A program made the position numbers and the translations under genes. DNA of 7,945 nucleotides from Deltaproteobacteria bacterium UBA3076 (lineage in GTDB: Bacteria; Desulfobacterota; Dissulfuribacteria; Dissulfuribacterales; UBA3076), in the NCBI GenBank assembly GCA_002367355.1, contig DFBQ01000205.1:4746-12690 (forward strand), in the 5' to 3' direction. The notes under the pieces were generated by a model. The model ran no database searches, was not told where the DNA came from, and was given only the letters and a program-made list of their open reading frames with translations. Below are positions 1 to 6,746 of this stretch, one piece after another; within the stretch, counting starts at the first letter, position 1; the number at the start of each line of letters is the position of its first letter.

Positions 1-81
1 AAAAGTGTAAACTACAAAATGAAGAATGCCCATATTATTATATTTTATGTGAGTTCATTCCTTTCTGCCAGGATTTTCTCC

Positions 82-110
82 TTGACAATTTCCCTTTGCA
101 TTAATATAAA
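82..110 (+). promoter_or_regulatory. Predicted sigma-70-type promoter for aprBA
   Basis: A perfect -35 hexamer TTGACA lies at 82-87 and a -10 hexamer TATAAA (5 of 6 matches to consensus) at 105-110, separated by the ideal 17 bases. The predicted transcription start is near 116-118. No better hexamer pair was seen between here and aprB, so this is the best candidate for driving aprBA. It implies a leader of about 310 nt. It could instead drive a small RNA encoded in the leader. There is no extended -10 TG. The assignment rests on sequence match only. Confidence 0.65.
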
Positions 111-122
111 GAAATGAGAAAT

Positions 123-142
123 TACTGAGTGGAAATTCAGTA
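123..142 (+). other. 5'-end mRNA hairpin with GGAA tetraloop
   Basis: Bases 123-130 pair with 135-142 as an 8-bp stem (TACTGAGT with ATTCAGTA, one G-U pair), closed by GGAA, which fits the GNRA tetraloop pattern. It begins only about six bases after the predicted transcription start. Stem-loops at the extreme 5' end are known to protect bacterial mRNAs from decay, which would suit a transcript for very abundant proteins such as APS reductase. The fold is seen in the sequence; the stabilising role is inferred. Confidence 0.5.
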
Positions 143-355
143 TTGTCCTGCCCAAAGAAGAGGTCCTCGGGGTGCGAAGTGGGGGTGTGTTTTAAGTTCA
201 AAGATAACCGTTAGTTATTAAGTCTAATATGTGTGTTTGGCAGTCACCTTGATCGCGGAACACGTGAATTGATATTTTTTGTTATTATTTTTAGACAATC
301 TTGATTAATAATTCGGAAATTTTCGGAGGGAGGTGGACAGGCAAGAGGGACCGAA

Positions 356-375
356 TACAACATTATACAACATTA
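356..375 (+). repeat. Perfect tandem duplication of a 10-bp unit
   Basis: TACAACATTA occurs twice in direct succession, at 356-365 and 366-375, ending 54 bases before the aprB start. Two copies one helical turn apart could be a tandem regulator site or an RNA-binding site in the leader, or simply a replication-slippage duplication. No known binding motif is recognised. Confidence 0.6.
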
Positions 376-429
376 CGGCCGGAAACGTTAATAATTTGAA
401 CAAATAATTTAAATTTAGGAGGTATTATT

Positions 430-852
430 ATGCCAAGCTATGTCATTGAAGAGAAGTGTGACGGTTGCAAGGGCGGGGAGAAAACAGCATGCATGTACAT
501 CTGCCCCAACGACCTCATGATTCTTGATCCTGAGGCAATGAAGGCCTACAACCAGGAGCCGGATCAGTGCTGGGAATGTTACAATTGTGTAAAGATCTGT
601 CCGCAGGGTGCTATTGAGGTCCGTCATTATGCAGACATCGCTCCTATGGGCGGTTATGTCCAGCCTATGCGCAGCTCTGACTCCATTATGTGGACCGTCA
701 AGTTCCGCAACGGCAACATAAAACGTTTCAAGTTTCCGATCAGGACCACTCCTGAAGGTTCCATCAAGCCATACGAGGGAAAGCCCGAGCCAGGCCCGAT
801 CGACGACGGTGTTTTGTTCACCATGGCAGGTCAGACCCTTGAAACTCCGTAA
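430..852 (+). CDS. aprB: Adenylylsulfate (APS) reductase, beta subunit
   Basis: Cytoplasmic electron-transfer subunit of dissimilatory APS reductase; it passes electrons from the Qmo complex to the FAD of AprA. The 140 residues fit the family length. The N-terminal half is a two-[4Fe-4S] ferredoxin domain. C10, C13, C21 with C57 should bind one cluster, and C47, C50, C53 with C25 the other. W48, inside the second motif (CWECYNC), matches the tryptophan placed between cluster and flavin in the Archaeoglobus enzyme. Residues from about 60 to 140 form the beta-rich section and the extended, proline-rich tail that wraps around AprA in known structures. The start is set by AGGAGG at 417-422, seven bases before ATG. 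aprA follows after 84 bases, so the two are co-transcribed. No truncation or missing ligand is seen. Confidence 0.97.
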   Translation: MPSYVIEEKCDGCKGGEKTACMYICPNDLMILDPEAMKAYNQEPDQCWECYNCVKICPQGAIEVRHYADIAPMGGYVQPMRSSDSIMWTVKFRNGNIKRFKFPIRTTPEGSIKPYEGKPEPGPIDDGVLFTMAGQTLETP

Positions 853-853
853 G

Positions 854-873
854 ACTTCTCTGAGTTAAGAAGT
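854..873 (+). other. Small hairpin in the aprB-aprA gap
   Basis: ACTTCT at 854-859 is exactly complementary to AGAAGT at 868-873, giving a 6-bp stem with an 8-base loop that starts two bases after the aprB stop codon. No T-run follows, so it is not a terminator. It might help set mRNA processing or the ratio of the two subunits, but a stem this short can arise by chance. Confidence 0.3.
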
Positions 874-936
874 GGCTGAACTGGAGAATTAAGAAAAAGT
901 TACACAACGAGTAAATCATTAAGGAGGATTTAAGAT

Positions 937-2925
937 ATGGCTCTTAGAAATAAACCAACATGGGAACTCCTGGCCGAGCCGGATCTGTCCAAGGTTCCTG
1001 TTGAAGAGTTAGAATATGATGCCATAATTGTTGGCGGTGGTATGGCTGCTACTGGTTCGGCTTTTGAGATAGGCAAGTGGATGCCGGCCGGCTCCAAGGT
1101 ATGTCTAATTGATAAGGCCGCCCTTGAGCGTTCAGGCGCTGTGGCCCAGGGTCTTTCCGCCATCAATACATATATTGGCGAAAACGCCGTGGCTGATTAT
1201 GTCCGCATGGTCCGTGGTGACCTCATGGGTGTTGTCCGCGAAGACCTGATCTTTGACCTGGGCCGTTTCGTTGATGATTCTGTTATGCACTTTGAGGAGT
1301 GGGGTCTTCCCATCTGGAAGAAGAAGGGCGACGAGGGCAAGAGCCTGAGAGACGGTGGTCAGCCTGTCCGCACCGGTAAATGGCAGATCATGATCAACGG
1401 CGAGTCCTACAAGTGTATCGTGGCCGAGGCCGCCAAGAACGCCCTGGACGAAATGGGCTATGACCTTCACGAGCGCGTCTATATCGTGAAGCTCCTTCTG
1501 GATGCCAACAAGCCCAATACCATTGCCGGTTGCGTCGGCTTCAGTGCCCGTGAGAACAAGGTAATTGTGTATAAGTGCAAGGCCATGATAGTGGCCTGTG
1601 GCGGCGCGGTTAACATTTTCCGCCCAAGGGCCACTGACGAAGGTAAGGGCCGTGCCTGGTACCCGATCTGGAATGCCGGTTCCACTTACACTATGTGTAT
1701 GCAGGTCGGCGCCGAGATGACCATGATGGAAAACCGTTTCACCCCGTCCCGTTTCAAGGACGGCTACGGGCCTGTCGGGGCCTGGTTCCTGCTCTTTAAG
1801 GCCGGTGTGACCAACTGTTTTGGCGAAAGTTATGCCTTTACTGATGCTGCAAAAGAAGAGCTGGCAAAATATGCACCTTATGGTCTGCAGCCGGTTACCC
1901 CCACCTGCCTCAGAAACCACCTGATGCTCAAGGAATTGAAGGAAGGCCGCGGTCCTATTTACATGGACACCGCTGCTGCACTCAAGAAGTTCCTGGATGA
2001 CAAGAAGGCAGAGGGCATGGATGACAAGGCCCTTAAGAAATACTGGAAGGAGCTTGAGAGTGAGGCATGGGAGGATTTCCTTGACATGTCGTGCGGTCAG
2101 GCAGGTCTGTGGGCTGCCATGAACATCGAGCCTGAGAAGGTCGGTTCTGAGATCATGCCTACTGAGCCCTACATGCTGGGAAGCCATTCCGGCTGCTGCG
2201 GCATCTGGGTCAGTGGTCCTAATGAAGACTGGGTCCCGGATGACTACAAGTGGGGCTACAATCGTATGACGACCGTCAACGGCCTGTTCACAGCCGGTGA
2301 CGGCGTAGGGGCCTCCGGGCACAAGTTCTCATCCGGTTCACACGCCGAGGGCCGTATGGCTGCCAAGTCAATGGCCAAGTATGTCATAGATAACGCCAGC
2401 TTTGCCCCTGCCCTTAAGCAGAGTGCAGACGAGCTCAAGGCAGAGATCTATAAGCCGGTCGTACACTACGCCGAGCACAGCAAAATGACCACTGACGATA
2501 TGATCAACCCCAATTACATCAGGCCGCGCCATATGATGGAGCGTCTGATGAAGTACACCGACGAGTACGGTGGTGGCTGGTCCCCGTATTATATGACCAA
2601 TGCAAAGCTCCTTTCGATCGCAATGCACCATCTTGATATGCTCCGCGAGGATTCTGAAAAATTGGCTGTCAGCGGTCTGCATGAGCTGATCCGCGCATGG
2701 GAGATGAATCACCGCATCTGGTGCGTTGAGGATCACCTCCGTCATATCGCGTTCCGTGAAGAGAGTCGTTATCCCGGCTTCTACTATCGTGGTGATTTTC
2801 CTGATACGGATGCTAAGTCCATGGAGGATGGTGGATGGAAGTGCTTTGTCAACTCCAAGTACGATCCTGAAACGGGCGAGTGGTCCACATTCAAGAAGAC
2901 GTTGCACCAGATCATTCCTGACTAA
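937..2925 (+). CDS. aprA: Adenylylsulfate (APS) reductase, alpha subunit
   Basis: Catalytic flavoprotein of dissimilatory sulfate reduction; it reduces APS to sulfite and AMP in the cytoplasm as a complex with AprB. The 662 residues match the family. It belongs to the fumarate reductase/succinate dehydrogenase flavoprotein superfamily: the FAD dinucleotide-binding loop GGGMAATG is at 33-40, and the second FAD-contact segment TAGDGVGASGHKFSSGSH is near 452-469. R267 (in MMENRF) and H417 (in LGSHSGCCG) correspond to the active-site Arg265 and His398 of the Archaeoglobus enzyme, and W241 and N77 probably to its Trp234 and Asn74. These correspondences were aligned by eye. The helical C-terminal region (about 490-662) is complete. 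AAGGAGG at 921-927 sets the start. The gene is followed by a strong terminator, so aprBA forms its own unit. A shorter protein would be expected for an ordinary fumarate reductase; the AprB partner and active-site residues settle the call. Confidence 0.98.
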   Translation: MALRNKPTWELLAEPDLSKVPVEELEYDAIIVGGGMAATGSAFEIGKWMPAGSKVCLIDKAALERSGAVAQGLSAINTYIGENAVADYVRMVRGDLMGVVREDLIFDLGRFVDDSVMHFEEWGLPIWKKKGDEGKSLRDGGQPVRTGKWQIMINGESYKCIVAEAAKNALDEMGYDLHERVYIVKLLLDANKPNTIAGCVGFSARENKVIVYKCKAMIVACGGAVNIFRPRATDEGKGRAWYPIWNAGSTYTMCMQVGAEMTMMENRFTPSRFKDGYGPVGAWFLLFKAGVTNCFGESYAFTDAAKEELAKYAPYGLQPVTPTCLRNHLMLKELKEGRGPIYMDTAAALKKFLDDKKAEGMDDKALKKYWKELESEAWEDFLDMSCGQAGLWAAMNIEPEKVGSEIMPTEPYMLGSHSGCCGIWVSGPNEDWVPDDYKWGYNRMTTVNGLFTAGDGVGASGHKFSSGSHAEGRMAAKSMAKYVIDNASFAPALKQSADELKAEIYKPVVHYAEHSKMTTDDMINPNYIRPRHMMERLMKYTDEYGGGWSPYYMTNAKLLSIAMHHLDMLREDSEKLAVSGLHELIRAWEMNHRIWCVEDHLRHIAFREESRYPGFYYRGDFPDTDAKSMEDGGWKCFVNSKYDPETGEWSTFKKTLHQIIPD

Positions 2926-2982
2926 TTCAATATCTTAGTTTAAGGAAGGATGGTCAGGTGATTTAGACCTTCTAACAGATGA

Positions 2983-3017
2983 CCAGGCGTCGTTATGGCG
3001 GCGCCTGGCATTTTTTT
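2983..3017 (+). terminator. Strong intrinsic terminator after aprA
   Basis: Bases 2983-2992 (CCAGGCGTCG) pair with 2999-3008 (CGGCGCCTGG) as a 10-bp GC-rich stem with one G-U pair and a 6-base loop, followed after two bases by seven T (3011-3017). This is a textbook Rho-independent terminator, 58 bases after the aprA stop. It suggests that most aprBA transcripts end here and that qmoABC depends on its own promoter or on limited read-through. Confidence 0.9.
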
Positions 3018-3045
3018 GAATTAGGAATTAGGAATTAGGAATTGG
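3018..3045 (+). repeat. 7-bp tandem repeat GAATTAG, four copies
   Basis: Three perfect copies of GAATTAG (3018-3024, 3025-3031, 3032-3038) and one variant GAATTGG (3039-3045) directly abut the T-run of the aprA terminator. The array forms the left arm of the larger inverted repeat that ends near 3124. It is non-coding. Confidence 0.85.
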
Positions 3046-3124
3046 CAATGAGTAATAGTGATCTGGAAATCTGACTGTGTTTTTCAGGAGCTAACTTCCA
3101 ATTTTCAATTCCTGATTCCTAATT
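3026..3124. repeat. Inverted-repeat element between aprA and qmoA
   Basis: Bases 3026-3044 are complementary to 3106-3124 over 19 positions, with a single G-U-type mismatch (3036 with 3114), leaving a 61-base centre. The right arm reads CAATTCCTGATTCCTAATT. The left arm lies in the GAATTAG tandem array, so the arms probably share an origin. The size, AT-rich arms and intergenic position just past a terminator resemble a miniature inverted-repeat or palindromic intergenic element. No target-site duplication is obvious and there is no transposase. In RNA it would form a long stem, which might influence read-through into qmoA. Confidence 0.6.
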
Positions 3125-3148
3125 TAGTATTTAATTAAATCAATTTTT

Positions 3149-3158
3149 GAGGAAGGAG
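3149..3158 (+). promoter_or_regulatory. Ribosome binding site of qmoA
   Basis: GAGGAAGGAG lies seven bases before the qmoA ATG and fixes that start. The preceding segment (3121-3148) is very AT-rich, but I find no -35/-10 pair close to consensus there, so the qmo promoter is unassigned. Confidence 0.8.
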
Positions 3159-3165
3159 CGGGCGT

Positions 3166-4416
3166 ATGAGTGGAAGTATACTCGTGGTGGGTGGCGGCTT
3201 CAGCGGCCTTACAGCCGCGGTTGAGGCCGCTGAAATGGGATATGATGTCTATATAGTAGAGAAAGAGAGTTATATGGGTGGACGGGTGACTCAGCTTAAC
3301 AAGTATTTCCCAAAGCTATGTCCTCCCACATGCGGGCTTGAGATAAACTACAAGCGCATTAAGACCAGTCCGAGGATCACCTTTTACAATCTTGCAGAAG
3401 TGGAGTCTGTGTCCAGAGGGCCGGGTGACTTCAATGTACAGGTAAAGGTGAATCCGAGGTACACCACCCCACAGTGCACCAGTTGCGCAGCAGGGGCCGA
3501 AGCAGTTGCAACTGAGATCCCCAATGAATTCAATTTTGGCCTGAATACGCGGAAGTCCTTCTATATGCCCAACATGATGGCCTTCCCCAATCAGTGTGTG
3601 CTGGATCCCTCCGCAGTCTCTTCAGGAGGTGACGGCCAGCAGGTCAAGGATGCCATGCCTGCCGGGCATGTGGACCTGGACCAGAAGGCAGAGAGCGTAA
3701 GCCTGAATGTCGGGGCCATTATTATAGCGACCGGATGGAATCCATATGATGCCACAAAGATGGACAATCTCTGTTTTGGAAAATACGATAATATAGTCAC
3801 AAATATGATGATTGAGCGTATGGCATCTGCATCAGGGCCTACTGAGGGAAAGATTGTGCGACCATCTGACAAGGAAGAGCCAAAGACAGTGGGCTTTGTC
3901 CAGTGCGCAGGTTCCAGAGATGAAAATCATCTGAAATACTGCTCGTACATCTGCTGTATGGCCACACTGAAGCAGGCCTGTTACCTGAGGGAGCAGTCGG
4001 AAGATGTGGAGATATATATCTTCTATATTGATATCCGCTCTCCAGGGCTGAAATATGAAAACTTCTATAGCAAGGTCAAGGAAGACAAAAAGGTCCACTT
4101 CATCAAGGGCAAGGTGGCCGAGGTAAAAGAGGGATCGAGCCCCGGCAGCGTTGTGCTGGTGGCGGAAGATACCATTGGCGGCGGCAAGGTCGAACAGGAA
4201 GTAGATCTTGCAGTACTGGCCACAGGGATGCAGCCGACAGGGGCAACAACACAGATTCCAGGGATCGAATACAACTCTGACGGCTTTGTGGTACCTAATG
4301 ATGGCATTATTCCATGCGGTTGCGCCAAGCGGCCTATTGATGTAGTTTCATCTGCTCAGAGTGCAACTGCTGCGGCCTTGAAGGCTGTTCAGACGTTGGT
4401 GAGGAGGGCAGGCTGA
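3166..4416 (+). CDS. qmoA: Quinone-interacting membrane-bound oxidoreductase, subunit A (HdrA-like flavoprotein)
   Basis: Cytoplasmic FAD/FeS subunit of the Qmo complex, which carries electrons from menaquinol to APS reductase. The 416 residues fit QmoA. The protein starts directly with a dinucleotide-binding loop GGGFSG (9-14), so it lacks the N-terminal domain of full HdrA. The second FAD segment is LAVLATGMQP (348-357), and the HdrA-type ending GCAKRPIDVVSSAQ is at 385-398. C247, C259, C263 and C264 form the HdrA-type cluster motif (C-x11-C-x3-CC), so a [4Fe-4S] centre is expected. C52 and C56 (CPPTC) sit where HdrA has another cysteine pair. The insert at 104-123 looks like a ferredoxin motif reduced to C104 and C107. 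The stop overlaps the qmoB start by one base, indicating translational coupling. A generic HdrA is less likely given the short N-terminus and the position next to qmoB, qmoC and apr. Confidence 0.95.
   Translation: MSGSILVVGGGFSGLTAAVEAAEMGYDVYIVEKESYMGGRVTQLNKYFPKLCPPTCGLEINYKRIKTSPRITFYNLAEVESVSRGPGDFNVQVKVNPRYTTPQCTSCAAGAEAVATEIPNEFNFGLNTRKSFYMPNMMAFPNQCVLDPSAVSSGGDGQQVKDAMPAGHVDLDQKAESVSLNVGAIIIATGWNPYDATKMDNLCFGKYDNIVTNMMIERMASASGPTEGKIVRPSDKEEPKTVGFVQCAGSRDENHLKYCSYICCMATLKQACYLREQSEDVEIYIFYIDIRSPGLKYENFYSKVKEDKKVHFIKGKVAEVKEGSSPGSVVLVAEDTIGGGKVEQEVDLAVLATGMQPTGATTQIPGIEYNSDGFVVPNDGIIPCGCAKRPIDVVSSAQSATAAALKAVQTLVRRAG
4401..4408 (+). promoter_or_regulatory. Ribosome binding site of qmoB inside qmoA
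   Basis: GAGGAGGG lies within the last codons of qmoA, seven bases before the qmoB ATG. It supports the ATG at 4416 that shares its A with the qmoA stop (TGATG arrangement), as expected for coupled translation. Confidence 0.8.
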
Positions 4417-6734
4417 TGTCGAAAAAAGTAGGACTTTATATATACACTGGAGATGGTATTGCCGAGGCCTTGGATATAGACAAGCTCGTAGAGGTTGCAA
4501 CCGGACTCGGCCTTGAGATAGTACGTACCCATGCTGACCTGTATTCACCCGAAGGCGCGGCTATGGTGAAGCAGGATATAGATAATGAAGGGGTGGATGC
4601 AGTTGTTCTGGCTGGAATTTCCCCCAGATATGAGTTTGAGATCCTTGATTTCCCCGATATAATAGTGGAAAAGGCGAGTCTTCGTGAACTGGTTACATGG
4701 AGTCATCCGGTCAATGCGGACGATGAGAACGCAGATGCCCAGAAAGAGCATGTGCAGGAACTGGCTGAAGACTATATCCGCATGGCGGTTGTCAAGGTGC
4801 AAAAGTCCGAGCCTGTAGAGCCTTTTAAAACCGAGGAGATCAATCAGCGCATCCTTATCATTGGCGGCGGGGTCACAGGTTTGACTGCCGCGCTTGAGGC
4901 GGCTGAGGCAGGGCACGAAAGTATTTTAGTTGAGCGGCAGGCTGAGCTTGGTGGTTGGGGAGCAAAGCTCAGGAAGCAGGTCCCTGTAGGCCCTGAGTAC
5001 TCTGAGCTTATCAATCCTGTGGTCCAGGATCTGATTGACAGAGTCAACGCCGGCGACAAGATAACAGTCAAGACCAATACTGAAGTGGCCCGTATAGGCA
5101 ATGCCCCTGGAGACTTCAGGGTCAGCCTGAAGGAGACAGGGAGCAAAAGTGAGTGGGATGCACCGTTTCCACTGACAGATGCGGAGATGCTGGACGAGAG
5201 CGGCAAAGAGCTTTCGGCTGAAGATCAGAAAAAGAAGTATGAAGAGAAGAACGAGGGACGTAAGGACTACATGGAGGAGGATTCCAGCGCCGAGGTGTGC
5301 GGTGCGGTGATCCTGGCATCAGGGTGGAAACCTTACGAACCGGCAGAAGACGAGTTCAAACACCTGGCCTGGGGCAATCCCAATGTCATAACCAACTGTC
5401 AGTTTGAGGAAATTGCCAAGAATGGCAAGATTGTTCGCCCATCTGACGGCAAGGAAGTTAAATCAGTGGCCTTTATTCAGAGCCCCGGGGGTTCCAAGGA
5501 CGATGCTGATTTCCCTTATGCCTCAGTAGCCACAAGCCTTGTGTCACTCAAGCAGGCCAAGTACCTTCGTGAGGACCAGCCGGAAGACGGCAAGGCATAT
5601 GTCTTGTATGAGCACATGCGTACTTCAGGGCAGTATGAGTATTTCTACCAGGGCCTTCAGAACGATCCGGGGATCTTTCTTACCAAGGGAGACGTTACTG
5701 AGGTCAAGGACAACGGCTCAGGCGGGCTGACCGTCAATGTAGACAATACCCTTATCGGCGGCGACATCAGCCTGGATGTTGATCTCGCGGTCCTTGCCAC
5801 AGGGATGGTCCCGACCACCAAGGACGACCCGGTTGTGAACCTGGCATACAGGCAGGGTCCGGGCTTTCGTGACCTGGACCTGTTCGGAGGCTACTGCGAT
5901 TCAAACTTCATCTGTTTCCCATATGAGACAAGGCGGACAGGGATCTATGCCGCAGGCGGAGTCCGCAGGGGCATGACCATAGAAGAGGCAATGGAGGACG
6001 CCGCAGGCGCAACACTCAAGGCCCTGCAATGCCTGAAGGCCATTGACGAAGGTCACTCGGTCCATCCACGTACATGGGATTTTGACTATCCGGATTTCTA
6101 CTTCCAGCGCTGTACACAGTGTAAGCGTTGTACTGAAGAGTGTCCGTTTGGTGCCCTGGATGACGATGAGAAAGGTACTCCCAAGCTTAATCCGTCAAGA
6201 TGCCGTCGATGCGGTACGTGCATGGGCGCATGTCCGGAGCGCATTATCAACTTCAAGGACTATAGCATTGACATCGTCGGTTCGATGATCAAATCCATCG
6301 AGGTGCCTGACGACGACGAGGACAAGCTGAGGTTGCTTATCTTTGCATGTGAAAACGACGCATATCCAGCCCTGGATATGGCAGCCAGAAAGGGCCTTTC
6401 CTGGTCACCACTGGCCAGAATCATTCCTGTCCGGTGTCTCGGCTCTGTCAACGTGGCATGGATCAAAGACGCCATGTCAAGTGGAATGGACGGCGCTTTG
6501 CTCCTTGGCTGTAAATTCGGCGACGATTACCAGTGTCACTTTGTGAAGGGCAGTGAGCTGTCAGAGAAGCGCATGGCAAATGTTGCCGAGTCACTAGCCT
6601 CCCTGGGAATTGAGGCGGAGCGTGTAAAAATGGCACAGGTCGCCATTGACGAGTATGATCAAATTCCGAAGATCATAAATGAATTTATGGATGAAATATT
6701 TGAGTTGGGACCGAATCCATTTAAAGGTTTCTAG
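4416..6734 (+). CDS. qmoB: Quinone-interacting membrane-bound oxidoreductase, subunit B (HdrA-like/ferredoxin/MvhD fusion)
   Basis: Large cytoplasmic FAD/FeS subunit of the Qmo complex, a likely contact for APS reductase. In 772 residues I see four parts: an HdrA N-terminal-like domain (about 1-130, with LAGISPR at 65-71); a flavoprotein domain (about 144-545, FAD loop GGGVTG at 150-155, LAVLATGMVP at 457-466); a two-[4Fe-4S] ferredoxin domain (C566, C569, C572, C576 and C596, C599, C602, C606); and an MvhD/FlpD-like domain (about 638-765, with C645, C674, C699 and C707). Oddly, residues 1-294 contain no cysteine, and the HdrA cluster ligands present in QmoA (C247, C259, C263, C264) are replaced here by S356, A369, T373 and S374. 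A charged linker (about 238-293) replaces the ferredoxin insert of HdrA. The FeS content therefore appears confined to the C-terminal third. The domain order and neighbours identify QmoB rather than HdrA or HdrA-MvhD of methanogens. Confidence 0.95.
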   Translation: MSKKVGLYIYTGDGIAEALDIDKLVEVATGLGLEIVRTHADLYSPEGAAMVKQDIDNEGVDAVVLAGISPRYEFEILDFPDIIVEKASLRELVTWSHPVNADDENADAQKEHVQELAEDYIRMAVVKVQKSEPVEPFKTEEINQRILIIGGGVTGLTAALEAAEAGHESILVERQAELGGWGAKLRKQVPVGPEYSELINPVVQDLIDRVNAGDKITVKTNTEVARIGNAPGDFRVSLKETGSKSEWDAPFPLTDAEMLDESGKELSAEDQKKKYEEKNEGRKDYMEEDSSAEVCGAVILASGWKPYEPAEDEFKHLAWGNPNVITNCQFEEIAKNGKIVRPSDGKEVKSVAFIQSPGGSKDDADFPYASVATSLVSLKQAKYLREDQPEDGKAYVLYEHMRTSGQYEYFYQGLQNDPGIFLTKGDVTEVKDNGSGGLTVNVDNTLIGGDISLDVDLAVLATGMVPTTKDDPVVNLAYRQGPGFRDLDLFGGYCDSNFICFPYETRRTGIYAAGGVRRGMTIEEAMEDAAGATLKALQCLKAIDEGHSVHPRTWDFDYPDFYFQRCTQCKRCTEECPFGALDDDEKGTPKLNPSRCRRCGTCMGACPERIINFKDYSIDIVGSMIKSIEVPDDDEDKLRLLIFACENDAYPALDMAARKGLSWSPLARIIPVRCLGSVNVAWIKDAMSSGMDGALLLGCKFGDDYQCHFVKGSELSEKRMANVAESLASLGIEAERVKMAQVAIDEYDQIPKIINEFMDEIFELGPNPFKGF

Positions 6735-6739
6735 GAGGT
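6733..6739 (+). promoter_or_regulatory. Ribosome binding site of qmoC overlapping the qmoB stop
   Basis: AGGAGGT begins inside the qmoB TAG stop codon and lies seven bases before the ATG at 6747. It fixes the qmoC start and ties qmoC into the same transcript. Confidence 0.85.
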
Positions 6740-6746
6740 ACTAATC

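Larger units (their letters stand above)
111..429 (+). other. Long non-coding leader upstream of aprB
   Basis: About 310 bases between the predicted promoter and aprB hold no convincing reading frame. The region is AT-rich, with a G-rich patch near 165-187 and a purine-rich stretch near 325-350. Small symmetric elements are visible: a hairpin at 123-142, ATAAC/GTTAT arms at 204-208 and 214-218, a CACGTG palindrome at 261-266, ATTCGG/CCGAAT arms at 311-316 and 351-356, and a tandem decamer at 356-375. I do not recognise a known riboswitch or a regulator site. The first 81 bases of the window, upstream of the promoter, also show nothing I can name. Confidence 0.5.

Noticed and set aside
19..117. 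A 32-codon reading frame starting ATGAAGAATGCC, rich in hydrophobic residues.
   Set aside because: There is no Shine-Dalgarno sequence before it, it overlaps the near-consensus promoter, and it shows no recognisable similarity; chance is more likely in this AT-rich stretch.
279..298. TTGT...ACAA half-sites resembling a Rex-type operator upstream of aprB.
   Set aside because: The half-sites are 12 bases apart instead of the usual 10 and the inner positions are not symmetric.
393..406. Dyad ATTTG-AA-CAAAT just before the aprB ribosome binding site.
   Set aside because: Only five pairs in very AT-rich sequence, with too short a loop for a hairpin and no match to a known operator.
1132..2322. 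A 396-codon open frame on the minus strand inside aprA.
   Set aside because: It is a shadow of the well-supported aprA frame: there is no ribosome binding site and its translation resembles no known family.
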